Assembly: GCA_016748015.1 (NCBI GenBank)
Contig: JAAOMT010000379.1
Location: forward strand, 234,042-298,041
Reading direction: 5' to 3'
Length of the DNA stretch: 64,000 nucleotides
Source of the DNA: Geosiphon pyriformis
Taxonomy: Eukaryota > Glomeromycota > Glomeromycetes > Archaeosporales > Geosiphonaceae
Numbering within the stretch: position 1 is the first letter of the stretch; every line of letters starts with the position of its first letter. Below the pieces are notes generated by a model. It was not told the DNA's origin and searched no databases. It worked only from the letters and a program-made list of their open reading frames with translations. Both the position numbers and the translations under genes were made by a program. Positions 11,086 to 22,786 of the stretch are shown here, piece by piece.

Positions 11086-14000
11086 GTCTATTTTAAGGGG
11101 TTCCCCTTTTAATACCTCATTAGATGCTTCTGTCATTGGAAAACTGAAGGCATTTTTGCAATCCATTTTAAAATTAAATTCCTTGTCAAAAGTTTTTTGG
11201 CTTGTATCTATTTTAAGAACAATCAAATATCAAAATTTATTAACATACTAATAAGTGTTTGTAACTTGAGTGAATTCAAACCAGTTAAAGATATGTCAGC
11301 ATAAAACTTAATAGTTAGATAGAATTAATGGAAAGTAGATTAAAAGTGAGACTACAAATTATTTATATCTTATGCGATTTAAAATAAACAAGTCAGAACT
11401 GGATTGTCATCCGATAGATCCTCTTTACAAAGAGGGATATTCGACGGTGCAACAAAATGGAAGCATACCTTCAGTTATACAAATGTTGAAAAATAAAAAA
11501 AGATGCTAGAAGCTTAATTTTAAATCAAAGTCAGGTCAATATTAACAAATAGGTTATTAATTCAATCATGTCAAAAATTCCAAAATCATAAAGGAATAAA
11601 TGCTTCTGTTAAAAGTGTTATAGGTTTAATTATTTGCATAAACAAACCAAGAAAAACAATTCTTTTGACATTACATAAAAAACTATTTGAATTGGGCCAA
11701 AAATACTAAAATTGGATTAATGAAGATTAAAGATAAGTTACTTGGTTTGAAAATATATAATATTTGCACAATTTTCTTGAATATGAAATATATTGAAATT
11801 AATTTTTGTATTCAACTCATTAATATTATGGCTGAAAGGATAAAAGATATATGAAATAATAAATGAACTTAACTACATTTATCATAAATTTTTACACCCG
11901 CTAAATTTTGCAAAATCAATGAAAAAGAGCATAATATCTAGTAAAAAAAACTTATAATTAAAATCAATAATTTTATAAATTATTAGCAAGTAAATTAATA
12001 TAAAAATAAAGTAATCTTTCCCAATGCCCACTTTTTATATATATAATATTTTGTATTCTTGAATTTTTTGTTCGATTTTTTCTGTGAGCCACCAAATAAG
12101 TTCTATTATTATTTAATTATTTTTGTAAAGTTTATTATGGGACACTAACCAAATTCACCTCTTTAAAATCATTCTCGTTTCTAAAAAATCCTTACAACAC
12201 ATATCGAAAATTTCAAATATGATAGGAATTCATTGGATAGATGTAATTCCTTTTACATTAAAGCTTTGTACCATTGATAAAATATCGAAAATTCTTTTTG
12301 AAATAAGATAATCCTTGTAGTAAAACACCAGAGAATGAGTCTATAATAGGAATTACGAGAAACAGCGTTAGGTTCTAGAATATTTTTATGGAAAGAAAAT
12401 TTGGTCGCAGTCAAAAATTATGAAGCTTTTTCTATGAATATTATTAAAGCTCTTGATGAGAAGTTCACTGTCGCCGAAAAATCTTTTTCGATTCATATTT
12501 AGCCATTAACGTAAAGCGTTTGCCGCAGTCGAATTTAATATCACCGCCCAATAGTGATACCAAAAGAGGCTAGTCAGGCTAAACTAAACGACAATAGGAA
12601 TAATTGTTTTTAGATGGTTTGCTTTGTTTATTATTAACACAAATAATGTATATGAGTTAAAAAATTATTTTAAAACCAAGTGTAATCAGAATTTGAAATT
12701 CCGAGTCTCCACAGAATGTTGATTAGCTTCATATTGACCACATAATCTCGAGTCTTTTAAATGTAACAACTATGAAAGTTTATTCAAGTTCCAAAACCAG
12801 CACAACGTTCCCTGTTTAATTTTGTTTTGGTCATTCTTTGATCACTTGGATCTGTATAAAATTTCAATTACACTTTTAAACTCGAATTGGAATAAGAAGT
12901 TGTCATTATATTGTCATAGAATTTTTATATGAATTGATATCTTATTAATATAAATGTTAATATTCTTTATAATTTTAATTTTAAAGTAAATATGCCATAA
13001 GATTATTATAAATCACATATATTTTACAATATTATGTAAATTTTTTGAATATAGTTTTTTATAAAAACATCAATTGAAATGAAATTATGATTTAAATTGT
13101 AAAGAAATTTACTATTATAATCTCTTTATACAATATTGTATGAAATTGAGGTATTAAAAATTGGTTTCTTTTTTTCCAATAATTATACTCTTGAATATAA
13201 ATTTTTCTAATAAAAAGATAAGTTCTAAAAAATCTCTTAATTTCAGCAGAATATTTATATTAAATAATAGTCAATTTATTCAGATCAAAGCATTTCATTA
13301 GAGATGGAAAATATTTCATAGAGCTATAGGCTTTTCGATTCCCGAAACCGATTCAAAAAATTTGCCCTTTAAGCGTTTCTGATTTCGAAAACATTACGTG
13401 AAAATTCTCTCGAATGATGCAGAAATCCCGTTTAAGGCAAAGAAGTTTCCATTTTGATGGACTAAATGATGCTTAAAGGGTTTGATGGTACGGAAAAAGT
13501 TTTTTCAATCCTTTCAAACTTTACATTAATATTTTGCGTTATCATTAGCTTTACTTTAGATTTGTCAACAAATTGAGATTAATCTGAAATATTTTTCTGC
13601 AAATTCGATTACGATGAAGACCTAGGATATTCTGGATAGTGGCTAATCTACATAATAATATCAAATACCCTAAATTCTCAACAGATGAAACGGGAAAGTA
13701 ATATTAACAACCACCGATCTAATAAATGAAAATATATTCATCCAAACCAACAGTGCCACCATGTCTTTCAGAGTACTGGCACTGAAAATCGTAGACAACA
13801 ATGAACATTTCAACAAAAATCACTCTGCACAAATTTATAGACTTAATTGCTTTGAAAAGGTGATCAATTGTCGTAGGGTATTTGTGCTTTTAGTTTATAT
13901 TGAGATGGAGTTGAATTTAAATAAAAATTTAGGGATATCGAAAGATTATGGGTTGCAAATCTTAACAGTTCAGCTTTTTTTAGATCATTTTAAATACAAA

Positions 14001-14203
14001 GAGAAATAAAATTCCAAATCACTTACCCACCTTGAAATTCTTTTCACTTTTCAAATCAAAGTTTAAAGTCGATTGGTTAGAAAAAAGTAAAATAAGCAGC
14101 AGTTAGGATTTCCAATTACTTTCTTACAATTTTGCAAAAGCTGCAGAGACGGGAGATACAACTGAGCATCAACGACTATTTATCTGGTAAAATGAGTTAT
14201 CTT
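11086..14203. other. Intergenic, mostly AT-rich, with one possible kinase relic
   Basis: No intact gene seen. A TKL-kinase-like fragment lies at about 12359-12508. An 82-codon open frame at 13761-14009 (plus) has a reasonable ATG context but no recognisable domain, so it was not called. The rest is AT-rich non-coding sequence. Confidence 0.5.
12359..12508 (+). pseudogene. Possible relic of a TKL-type kinase N-lobe
   Basis: One frame reads GSRIFLWKENLVAVKNYEAF and continues with an alpha-C-like helix (NIIKALDEKFTVAEKS) before a TAG. VAVKNY resembles the strand that carries the ATP-binding lysine. The Gly-rich loop is degenerate and no catalytic loop follows. Assignment rests on one short motif, so confidence is low. 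Confidence 0.35.
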
Positions 14204-15964
14204 TTAAATTTTGCTTTGAAATTCACTATTTTCTGTGGAGCTTTTTTTATCCAAGGCCTTCTCAATTAGACAAAAAGCCCCATAACTAGTACCCCAGCTT
14301 GCCGAGTATCCTAAAAAAAATTCAAGAGCAGAATTCTTTGAGGATTGAAGTTCAATTTATACAGGTGAAAGTTAAAATGCAGTATAAAACACTTACCGTA
14401 AGAATGGTGCCCATAATTATGACATACAACAATATCCTTTCCTTCCTTTGTTTCTATGAATTTGAGAAACATTTGAGTAATTCTTTTGCAAAATGCTGTG
14501 ATAATAAATTTATATCCAGCATTACTCTGAATTTCCGTTTCAACACGTATACCACTGGTTCGAGAAGGTCGCAATCCAACAACGTGTCTCAGAACCTCGA
14601 GGCTCTCAATTCCTTTTCCCTGGCAAAGATCAGCACAGAGTTCACTGCATCTTTTGATAATTGATTCTGCAATGGCCATGTCAGGCTCACTATCGCTAAA
14701 AAAAATGAAGTTAATTAAATAACAAATCTATTCAAACGAAAAGATAACACATGAGAAAATCTAATTCAACTATACTCATTATTGGGTTGCAATGTGCCCC
14801 CTAGAACAACTAGACCATCCTCCCTGGGTATCAAATAAGTAATTTCATTATTCACTCCTAAAATCAAAATTCTTTAATCGAGATTAATAAAATTTTCATG
14901 CCTTTTTAATATCCAATTTACCTTGGTAACTATAAGCAGATTTAATATGAGGTGCCCGAACAATTACGACTTGTCCACGCGTCGGAAATACTTCCTCATC
15001 CTCTACACCACCTAAAGTTTTTGCATTAATCCCCGGACAATTCACAATCACTTCAACGTCTTCAGAAAAGGTCTCATTGATGTGTGAGAGGTGAATACGA
15101 ACGGTTTGACCGCCACTCTTTGTGAATTCTTCAAGTAACCAACGAAGGTATTTAGGTACGTTAATTGTCACTGAATATATAAAATCGAAATTAGTAGATG
15201 ATCTTTAACAGAAAACTATGTTGCCCAGAAAAGGTTTTACCGGTCATATAAGAGATACCAAAGTCACAATTTTGGGGGAGATCTTCTTTTGGGATTTCTT
15301 TGTACTTTAATTTTATTGAATGGAAATAATTCCAGTTTTATATTAAAAAATTTCATCAAACCGATTCAAATCGAATATTGCATACCTCGGGTAAAAAATC
15401 CCTATAAAATGGATCATCATTTTCCATTGTAGGCTTAACTTGCATATAGTCAAAATTTAATACTTTTTTAATTCCAGCTTTGGGAGCGATTTCAGATAAC
15501 CTCCATAATGTGTTAAAACCAATCGTTTCATACTCTACATAATTAAATTTTAGCTAAAAAACCTGACTTAAATAGCAATATGATCCAAAATTTGGTGTAC
15601 TTTTTAAAAAAAAATCATTTGTTTCGTAATGCGCACGCCAATCAGCTCCAGCCCAAGGGCTTGTATACTGAATACTCAAATCATCCGGAAAATGGTCAGC
15701 AAAGATCGTAACTTGAAATCCATTTCTTTGAAGTAAAAGAGCCGTGGTAAGTCCAGACACACCGGCACCAATAATGTTTGCTTTTCTTTTTGCTGATGAT
15801 TTTTTAAAATCAAAAGTTTGAACTTATTATCATTCGTTCCAAGTCTTTAAATTACCAAAAGATTCAACAAATTGCCCAGGAGGTTTTGAACAGAGCAGGT
15901 TACCAAGTTGAGAGTATTTACCTTCTCGTTGGGAAAAACCACCGAAACTTTTAAAGAAATCCAT
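14204..15964 (-). CDS. D-amino-acid oxidase family flavoprotein (nine exons)
   Basis: Exons read downwards: 15964-15922, 15792-15601, 15534-15386, 15304-15241, 15170-14922, 14857-14776, 14695-14526, 14453-14397 and 14310-14204. Together they give 370 residues, the usual family length. All introns are GT-AG, 64-129 bp, with consistent phases. An FAD-binding GAGVSG motif lies at residues 23-28. Family signatures follow: SPWAGADWRAHYE, VIVNCPG, RGQVVIVRAPHI, GLRPSRTSGIRVE and CHNYGHHSYGYSASWG. Enzymes of this family oxidatively deaminate D-amino acids (or D-aspartate) to keto acids, ammonia and hydrogen peroxide, usually in peroxisomes. The C-terminus SKI resembles a PTS1 signal. The 72-bp intron 14454-14525 has no stop and keeps frame, so it could be retained. 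Substrate preference cannot be decided here. The first exon (MDFFKSFGGFSQRE) is the least certain part. Confidence 0.85.
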
Positions 15965-16747
15965 AGCAAAATACCAGTAAAGGAACTTTATTATATGGTC
16001 GAAAATTTTTATGTGACAATTTTTAATGGTGACGTTAACTGTTCGCTTTTAGATTTCAATGATAGCACAAATGATTTTCGTAATCACTTTTTATTATAGT
16101 TTTTAGTAAGTTTCTATTTTTGCCATTTTTCCATAAATAGCTCTAACCTGCTTTTTAAGAATTGCCATTTCTCTTTTGAAAATATTATTTAAATTTGATA
16201 TAAATATCAAATATGCATCCCCCCACGGCTACCTTTTTTTGTATTTCCTGATGGAAAATTCGAAAATACTCCTGTTTACCTTTCCATGTAGAAATCACAG
16301 GGGCTAATTATCAACCAAGTATGTATAACGTTTGATGCCTGAAAAAAGGATTGGAATTAAGTATTCTAAGAAAATCTATACAGATTTTCTATATATCCTT
16401 TCGATTTCCCACGAACCACAAACTCCTTTTCTTGTAGATGCAGGTTTGCTATAAGGGAAGTGAATTAGATTTTTACAGATAGCGATTTTTACTTGTGAAT
16501 TATTTGGAAAGTAAGTTTTCATGAAATAATTCATCCTTCTCTTAATAAATTGAAATAGTCAAAGAATTGTGTAAGCGATCATGTGGTGATGGAACTTGAC
16601 GTTTTGTTAACCTCACTGGTAGTGAGAGAAAACTTTTCAGACAAAAAATTTTTCGATTGATGTTTTTACTCCCGCATTCCCCTACATGGACAGGCAATCT
16701 AATGATAAGAAACAACACCAATTTAGACAATTTGCCACAACCAAATA
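15965..16747. other. Intergenic region upstream of the oxidase gene
   Basis: No gene supported. It contains a perfect 9-bp stem with a 4-base loop (AGAAAATCT-ATAC-AGATTTTCT) near 16371 and should include the oxidase promoter on the minus strand. Confidence 0.5.
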
Positions 16748-17350
16748 CTAAGACGAAGACAAAAATTTACTGAATTTTACCCAAGATGCTGTAACAGCAG
16801 CCTTCATACGAATTCGTAATGGCTTTTTCTCTAAAAACATCAAGATCAGTCTTAGGTTCTTGTTCTTAGCTTTTTAGTGGTATAAACTTTTGGCAATAAT
16901 TCATTTACTTGAAACGACTTACCATAGATTACCCAAATTTTATCACCATCTTTTACATGCTCGAACAGTTGGTCCGTACTTAGAGGACACCTTTCTGATT
17001 TTCCAAACTTAAAGCCACTCGGCGTTCTAAAAACGTCGTATTCTATCTGTTGAAAATATTCGCGCAATTGTTTTTCGTTTTTGTCTTGGAATAATACAAT
17101 ATTATAGGTTTTGCCTGAGGGCATTTCACAATTTAATTCTGAAATAAAAAAAACCAAATCTTGAATGAATACCTCGTGCAAAGGTCAAGACCAAAGGTGA
17201 CAGAAAATTTCAAACAAAGTCTTAACGCTTATAATTACCTCGCCATGTTTTTGTTGAATTTATTTGTTTGCAAACTTTTTCTATACCCTTTTGAAAATAA
17301 GTTTCAGGCTGAGTTCTCGATTTCGGTAAAGATGATTTTTTGACATTCAT
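16748..17350 (-). CDS. Uncharacterised 136-residue protein (three exons)
   Basis: Exons 17350-17239, 17138-16923 and 16830-16748 join in frame across GT-AG introns of 100 and 92 bp. Exon 1 opens MNVKKSSLPKSRTQPETYFQ. Exon 2 holds a compact region (GKTYNIVLFQDKNEKQLREY, then VFRTPSGFKFGKSERCPLST) ending in DGDKIWVIY. Exon 3 is basic (KKPLRIRMK) and ends KFLSSS. The alternating strand-like and helical pattern followed by DGDKIWVIY recalls ubiquitin-like or doublecortin-like folds, but I cannot assign a family. There is no signal peptide or membrane segment. It lies upstream of the oxidase on the same strand. Support is the perfect phase agreement of three exons and their coding texture. Confidence 0.6.
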
Positions 17351-18602
17351 TTTTAGAAATATATTTTATAGTAAAAATGACTCTTTTGAGGTCTAAAACG
17401 CGAGTTTGAAAGTTTTCTAAAGTTTTTTTTTTTTCAAAATTCCTTGAGATCTTAAGACTTCTATTTTATTCTAAAAATCAAGTCACAAAGTGAAACATCC
17501 ACTTTCCCTTTTCAAACGGTTTTTTCAAAAAGGGCGATTTATTTTGTTTAGATCTCTTTGTACCTCCATCGCTATTTGATCATTAACATTTGACTTGATG
17601 CCATGTTTTATAATATTCTAGAAAGAAGATCTCGATCTTTCAAACAGAACATACGACTAGGGAAATGCTGTGCAAAAAGGTTGAATCAAAGCCTATACAC
17701 CTGAAGATATTTTTCTTAAAAAGCATTCTAATGTATAATTAGGCTAATATCCGATAAAATTTCCTAAAAAGTTTATATTTAAGGAGAAATTTCTTCCTTT
17801 TTTGGATAATGAGATTTCTGATTCCTCGCCATGGAAAACCTTAAAATAAAAAATTTTGGACTTTAATGATTCTATGACACCATCGCTTTGTCATGGTAAA
17901 TCACAAATCTCCGTTAATCTCTTGCAACCTATAATAAGTTTCCGAGGTAAATAGGCATTTCGGGTTCTATTGTAATTTATTAGTTCACGTGAAAGGGGGG
18001 GGTAAGAAAGAAGACTACGTTGTGATCAAAACTTGGGCTTACAGTGAAAATGTTCTATGGAGGAAGACCAGCGTGAAGATCTAGAAGATTTCTGCAAGTT
18101 TTATTTATATGGCTTGTACACAATGCATCTTACCATACCATCATAGGTGTGATCTGACGTTTTAAGATTTAGGTTAAAAATTAAGAAAATGTCCACGCCT
18201 TTGGAGAAATTTCAAAAATTAGGATTATCCAAATCTGTTTAGGGTAAAAATCAATTCTTAAATTTACAATTCAAATTGGAAGCTTTTAAAAAGAAAGCAG
18301 ACAGCTGATCTGGAAACAAGCTTATTATTTTAAGAAGTCAATAAAGTAGTTTTGATTTCTGCTTTAACCAAGTTCTGCTTGTTAAAGAATTTATAATAAA
18401 TAGATTTTCCAAACCACAAATTTACAATTTAGAAAAAAATTCATTTAAAATAAATAAATAAATAGTTCCTTTTAGAAAATCATTATTAGCCATTTGTGAT
18501 TTATATTGAAAAACAGAGAAAGTTGGAAAAAAAATTTATTAAGACGTAATTAATTTCAATCAAAAGTAATTTGTTTTTGTTTTTCATATATTCTAGCAAG
18601 CT
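17351..18602. other. Intergenic, no gene identified
   Basis: AT-rich sequence with some higher-complexity patches. A 31-codon frame from ATG 18057 (starting MEEDQREDLEDF) looks somewhat protein-like but has no partner exons that I could find. Confidence 0.45.
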
Positions 18603-18634
18603 TTATATGGGCATGCTGCAACAAAACCAGATAA
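18601..18634 (+). repeat. Left 34-bp inverted terminal repeat
   Basis: TTATATGGGC, one variable base, then TGCTGCAACAAAACCAGA. It matches the reverse complement of 22787-22820 at 31 of 34 positions. It points inward and marks the left end of the bacterial-like insertion. Confidence 0.9.
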
Positions 18635-21030
18635 AGTGAACATAACGTCACAGAGTATTTTCAGAGTTCAAAATTTAGTAAGCCACAATAATAGCTCGGT
18701 TTCAGTAATCTTTTAATTACTTAATAATCTTCCATGTAAGATACCAATTTTTTCTCCCTCCAATAAACTCTTCAATTCAGTTCAATTTTTCTAAATTCTA
18801 TTTGCTTTCCTGCTTTCCCTCTAATTCCTGTTCATTTTATTTAACAATTCTTTTCTTTGTTTATTTAGGTCGAAATATTTTTTGTTGGTAATTATCGATC
18901 TTTAATGTCATAATCAAAATGGTTTAACTGTTCTTTAAATCAGGTAAATTTGATAGTAAAAGTTTTATATACTATCAGGTAATCATTCTAGCCCACTATC
19001 AATAACGAAATTATTGCACATGAATAGAATTTTGTTTGCGTTTGACTCGCTCTGTAAACTGAAAGAATCTGTCAAAGTTTTCTCGCGAGTAACCGTGATG
19101 AAACGCTTATTGCTTGAAGTGAAAAATACTTGCATGTAATAACATGGTTTTTTTGTGTTACACGAAGGGTATGTATCTGTTAAACAATTGAAATCAATAT
19201 GCACATGCATTTACCCTGTTTCTCAACTCTTTGGCCAAACAAACCAATGCTATTTACATGCCTACGCTCCTTCATTTGGCTGAATCTATACATTTTGAAT
19301 CTGTTGTCTATTGCAAATGGAGATAAGTACATAATTTTGTTGCTTCTACATGCTAATACAATTAGAAAACAAAGTGACTGGGTATTCTCTTGCAAAAAAT
19401 GGTGCTGTGTTTTAGTAAACTTATATAATCATTATTAATTTATTTAGTGCTTTTTTTAATAACAATTTAAATGACCTGAAATAAAATCAAAAAATATTTA
19501 TAATAAGATATTTGGATTTTTATTAATAGTTTTATTTCTAAAAAAAATTGTTTTGTTATATAAGGTGTTTTAAGCTTTTACCAAACTAAAACAAAAAACA
19601 TTTTTAATAATCTAGTTGAATAAATACCAGTTAACATTTTTAAAAAGAAAAATCATATTCATAAAAGAACTTTTTACTGTTAAGATTATAACATATTCAA
19701 AACAGTAAAAAATCATTGATGAATAATCTATCTTGATTTTGTCAAAGTTGAATCTGGCAAGATAACAAAAATTAATAAATTAAAAGTAATTTTCAGAAAA
19801 AATAAAAGTATAACATTGAGTCGATTTTTTTTAGTATTTGATTTAGAATTTTTTGCTTCATTATATATATATATATTATTTTTAAAAATAAAAACTTTAT
19901 TGGATTATTTTCTCTTTTAAAGATTTATTTGTTATTTCTGATACTTTTGCTTGCAGTTTTTTATTAAAAAAATTTTCTTTATTAGAATTTTTGTTTTTTT
20001 TAATAATAATTTTTTTATCTCATAACTTTGGTGTCAAATAATTTGAAAATATAACTTTTTTATTATGTCTTTTTTTAAATGCTTCAAATAGTACTGTAAT
20101 TTTTTGGATCTAATATAATAAGTTTTATATATAATTTTTAATTACTGTTAAATTTTAACATAAACGTGTAAAAAGATATGCATGTCTACTTAACTTAACA
20201 ATCTTACTTGAACAGCCAAATTAATTATATTATTTCCACAATTTTTAGCTTTGCTTAAAATCAAGTTTTAATTTAATTTGACATTATTGCTTTATTTTTA
20301 AATTTTACTTTAATCTAATCTAATAAATTTATTTATTTTTATCCACAAATAGTTTTTTTTAGTTTTAAGCATAGAACTTGATACTTTTACTGCTTACTTT
20401 GCTTTCTGGTAGGTTTATTAGAGGTCTTTTGAAAGTAATTTCGCCTATATTTATTATTCCTAAAATGACAGATATTAATTATTTAGCAAAAAATTTAATG
20501 AAATGAGTAAAATAGGGTTTTGAATAATTTCTTAATTAATCTTTCAGTTATTGTAATAAAATTTATTATCAAGTGATTAAAGAAAGAAATAAAAAACAAA
20601 TAATAATATTAAAACAAGTAAAAAATCTAATCTTTCCTGTGTTCAAAAATTTTTTTGTAATTGGAAGCATTTTAAGCTAAGTTGGTTTATTTGCCAAAAA
20701 TTGGAAATTAAAAAGATCAAACAAAATATTAACAAAAGAAGCGTTTACAAATTTCCAGTTTATATAACAGAAGAGAAAAAAGCCATAAGTAAAAGATATA
20801 AAGTCTTAGAAGCAATTACTTTTAAAAAAAGAGCAAGTTTACAGTAGCCAAGGAAGAAAAAACTCAGAGATTGGGATAATTTGCTAGTTTATTATTAAAG
20901 AAATAATTATTTGTTTATTAAGGAAATTAAATATATTTTTAACTTTGATTAAATAAACAAAAGCAAGTATTCTTGTTGTTATTAGTTATAAACTTATGGT
21001 TATATCGAAAAAATTGTAATTTATTTAAGA

Positions 21031-21135
21031 ATGTTTAACAAAATAACCAAAAATGCAGAAGTATTTGGTCTACTGGGTATTTTTCTTATTTCTTTCTTAT
21101 TTTTATATTTATTTAAGGAATTGTCTTTTTCCTAA
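21031..21135 (+). pseudogene. Short membrane-anchored frame at the head of a bacterial-like gene
   Basis: A 34-codon frame starts MFNKITKNAEVFGLLGIF and continues into one hydrophobic segment (LISFLFLYLF) before a stop. A single N-terminal membrane helix is common at the start of bacterial membrane-linked proteins. It sits 170 bp upstream of the AAA+ remnant and may be its original N-terminus or a separate gene. No homology was established. Confidence 0.35.
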
Positions 21136-21307
21136 TCATTTTCTTTAAAACTTCCATATATGATTCGTTAATTATCTTATTGGCAAACTTAAAGAATAAT
21201 AAAATTATTCAAAGAGGTATATTGAAAAAACATGTATGATTAATTAACTTTTGAAATTAATGTTTTAGATCACTGTTAAAATAATAATAATATATAAATG
21301 ATTAATA

Positions 21308-22050
21308 GATGCTTCGGCTAATTTAAAATTTACGAAAAGTCAGAAAATAAATGAAAAAAATCTTAAAAAGCATGTTGAATATATTGAAGAAAAGAAAGCT
21401 CAAAAATCATATACTTTTTTTGTTCACAGAAACAAATAATTTGTCATGATGGTCAGGAATAGGCAAAACAACCTTTGTGCAGACTTTACCTAATGCAATG
21501 AACAGCTACTATAATTAATCTCTTGTGCTGGTTTTATTTTTGGAGATAAAGGCTAATCAAATTTAGCAGTTTGAGCATTTAAAGAAACTCATTGCAAAAA
21601 TTCTATTATTCTACTGGATGAATCAGAAAAAGTAGTTGATGAAAAAATGCAATCAGATTTTTAATATTGAAAACGGAGAAAGACCAGCCCACATTATTTT
21701 TTTTGCTGCTGTAAATTACAAAGAAAATTAGCCACTAAAGTGAAAGATACTGTTGATTTAAAGAACTAGAAGGCTATACTAATGAGAAAGAGATGCAAAT
21801 TTTGCAAAAAAAAAGGACAGAAATACAAAAAGCCTATAATCTAGAAAAAGACGAGATCGAAAAGTGCTCGCAAAAGATGTTTTGGAATTTTTGATTAATA
21901 CTTGAATTCAAGAAAAAATGGTGCCGAAAAAAGACACAAATTTATAGAGGAATACATAATCGCTAAGCAGACTATCGGTAAGCATTTCAAGGAGACAAAC
22001 AAAGGTGAAGAGAAAAATATTTTATTATTTCAGGAAAGCCATAAATTAAA
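21308..22050 (+). pseudogene. Decayed bacterial-type AAA+ ATPase, Lon-like
   Basis: Pieces in shifting frames follow the order of a Lon-type AAA+ module. First comes a helical lead-in (INEKNLKKHVEYIEEKKAQ), then a Walker A with GIGKTTF (21455-21475). A segment FIFGDKG follows, then a Walker-B-like IILLDESEKV (21605 onward), VNYKEN in the position of the sensor-1 strand, and an ELEGYTNEKEMQILQ helix like the SGYTEEEK segment of Lon. It ends in a lid-like tail (TWIQEKNGA, IAKQTIGKHF). TGA occurs where Trp or another residue would fit. At least four frameshifts make it non-functional. The Lon assignment is motif-based inference. Confidence 0.5.
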
Positions 22051-22147
22051 TTGACGATATCATTTACTTTTCACTTCATTTAGGCTTGATTTAATTCTAT
22101 TGATAACTTGAATATTTACAAAATTTTTATTAAAAAAGGAACCAATT

Positions 22148-22155
22148 AAAGGAGG
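22148..22155 (+). promoter_or_regulatory. Perfect Shine-Dalgarno sequence inside the element
   Basis: AAAGGAGG five bases before ATG at 22161. This is an ideal bacterial ribosome-binding site and has no role in a fungal nuclear gene. It supports a bacterial origin of the surrounding sequence. Confidence 0.65.
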
Positions 22156-22160
22156 AAAAA

Positions 22161-22680
22161 ATGAATAGAGCAATTGAAACTATTGAAAAGCAATAATAGC
22201 AAAAAAAAACATCGTCGAAATGTCGTCGAAGAACTAGAAAAAGATCTCAAGTCAAAGAATTTTCTCAAGTTAATTTACTGGCTGAGGAAGAGCACAATAA
22301 AGAATTAGGCCAATTAAAAGACCAGATTAACCTAATCAATATAATTGCGAAAACCTAGAATTTATTGAAAGAGAACTTATAGAAATTTAAAATAGTCGGC
22401 AAAACAAAGAAATTGTTGAAAAGGGTTATTTGCTTTAAAAATATTGAGAAAAATTGTCAGGAATTAAGCCTTAGAAGAATCTTTTTTACCAGTATTTGAC
22501 AGTGAGCAAAGCGATAAACTATTTAATTGAGAAGTAGATTTATCAAAGTTTATTCTCATTGCTATTACCACTACTTAGGAAATCAAAAAATTATCGGATT
22601 CTTTGATTTAACGTTTAGATTTGGTTAATGCGAACACAGTTGAGTCAAAAAATATTTCTTGGAATAATATTATTTGGCAT
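22161..22680 (+). pseudogene. Second decayed bacterial-type gene with a Lon-like AAA+ segment
   Basis: Starts MNRAIETIEKQ after the Shine-Dalgarno, followed by a charged coiled-coil-like part (VVEELEKDLKSK, LLAEEEHNKELGQLKDQI) spread over two frames. From 22468 to 22680 a single 71-codon reading gives ALEESFLPVFDSEQ, then EVDLSKFILIAITTT, EIKKLSDSLI and RLDLVNANTVES. This parallels the Lon AAA+ core around LDPEQN, DLS-V-FIATAN and the arginine after the loop. Inside it are TGA at 22528 (Trp fits), TAG at 22576 and TAA at 22609 (Gln fits both). The gene is broken and not expected to be expressed. It may be a separate gene or a displaced part of the upstream ATPase. Confidence 0.45.
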
Positions 22681-22786
22681 CTTCGCTTTTAATTTTTGCA
22701 ATTAAAGGTAGAGGCGAAAATAGGAAGGGTAACATTAGTCAACCCGATTAATTGACTTAAAGAAAAATGGGAGTAAGACAAATCTA

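Noticed and set aside
13761-14009. 82-codon plus-strand frame with a good ATG context
   Set aside because: No domain, no splice partners, and composition no better than chance.
18983-19438. Overlapping open frames on both strands in the left part of the element
   Set aside because: No recognisable motif on either strand, and mutual overlap means at most one could be real.
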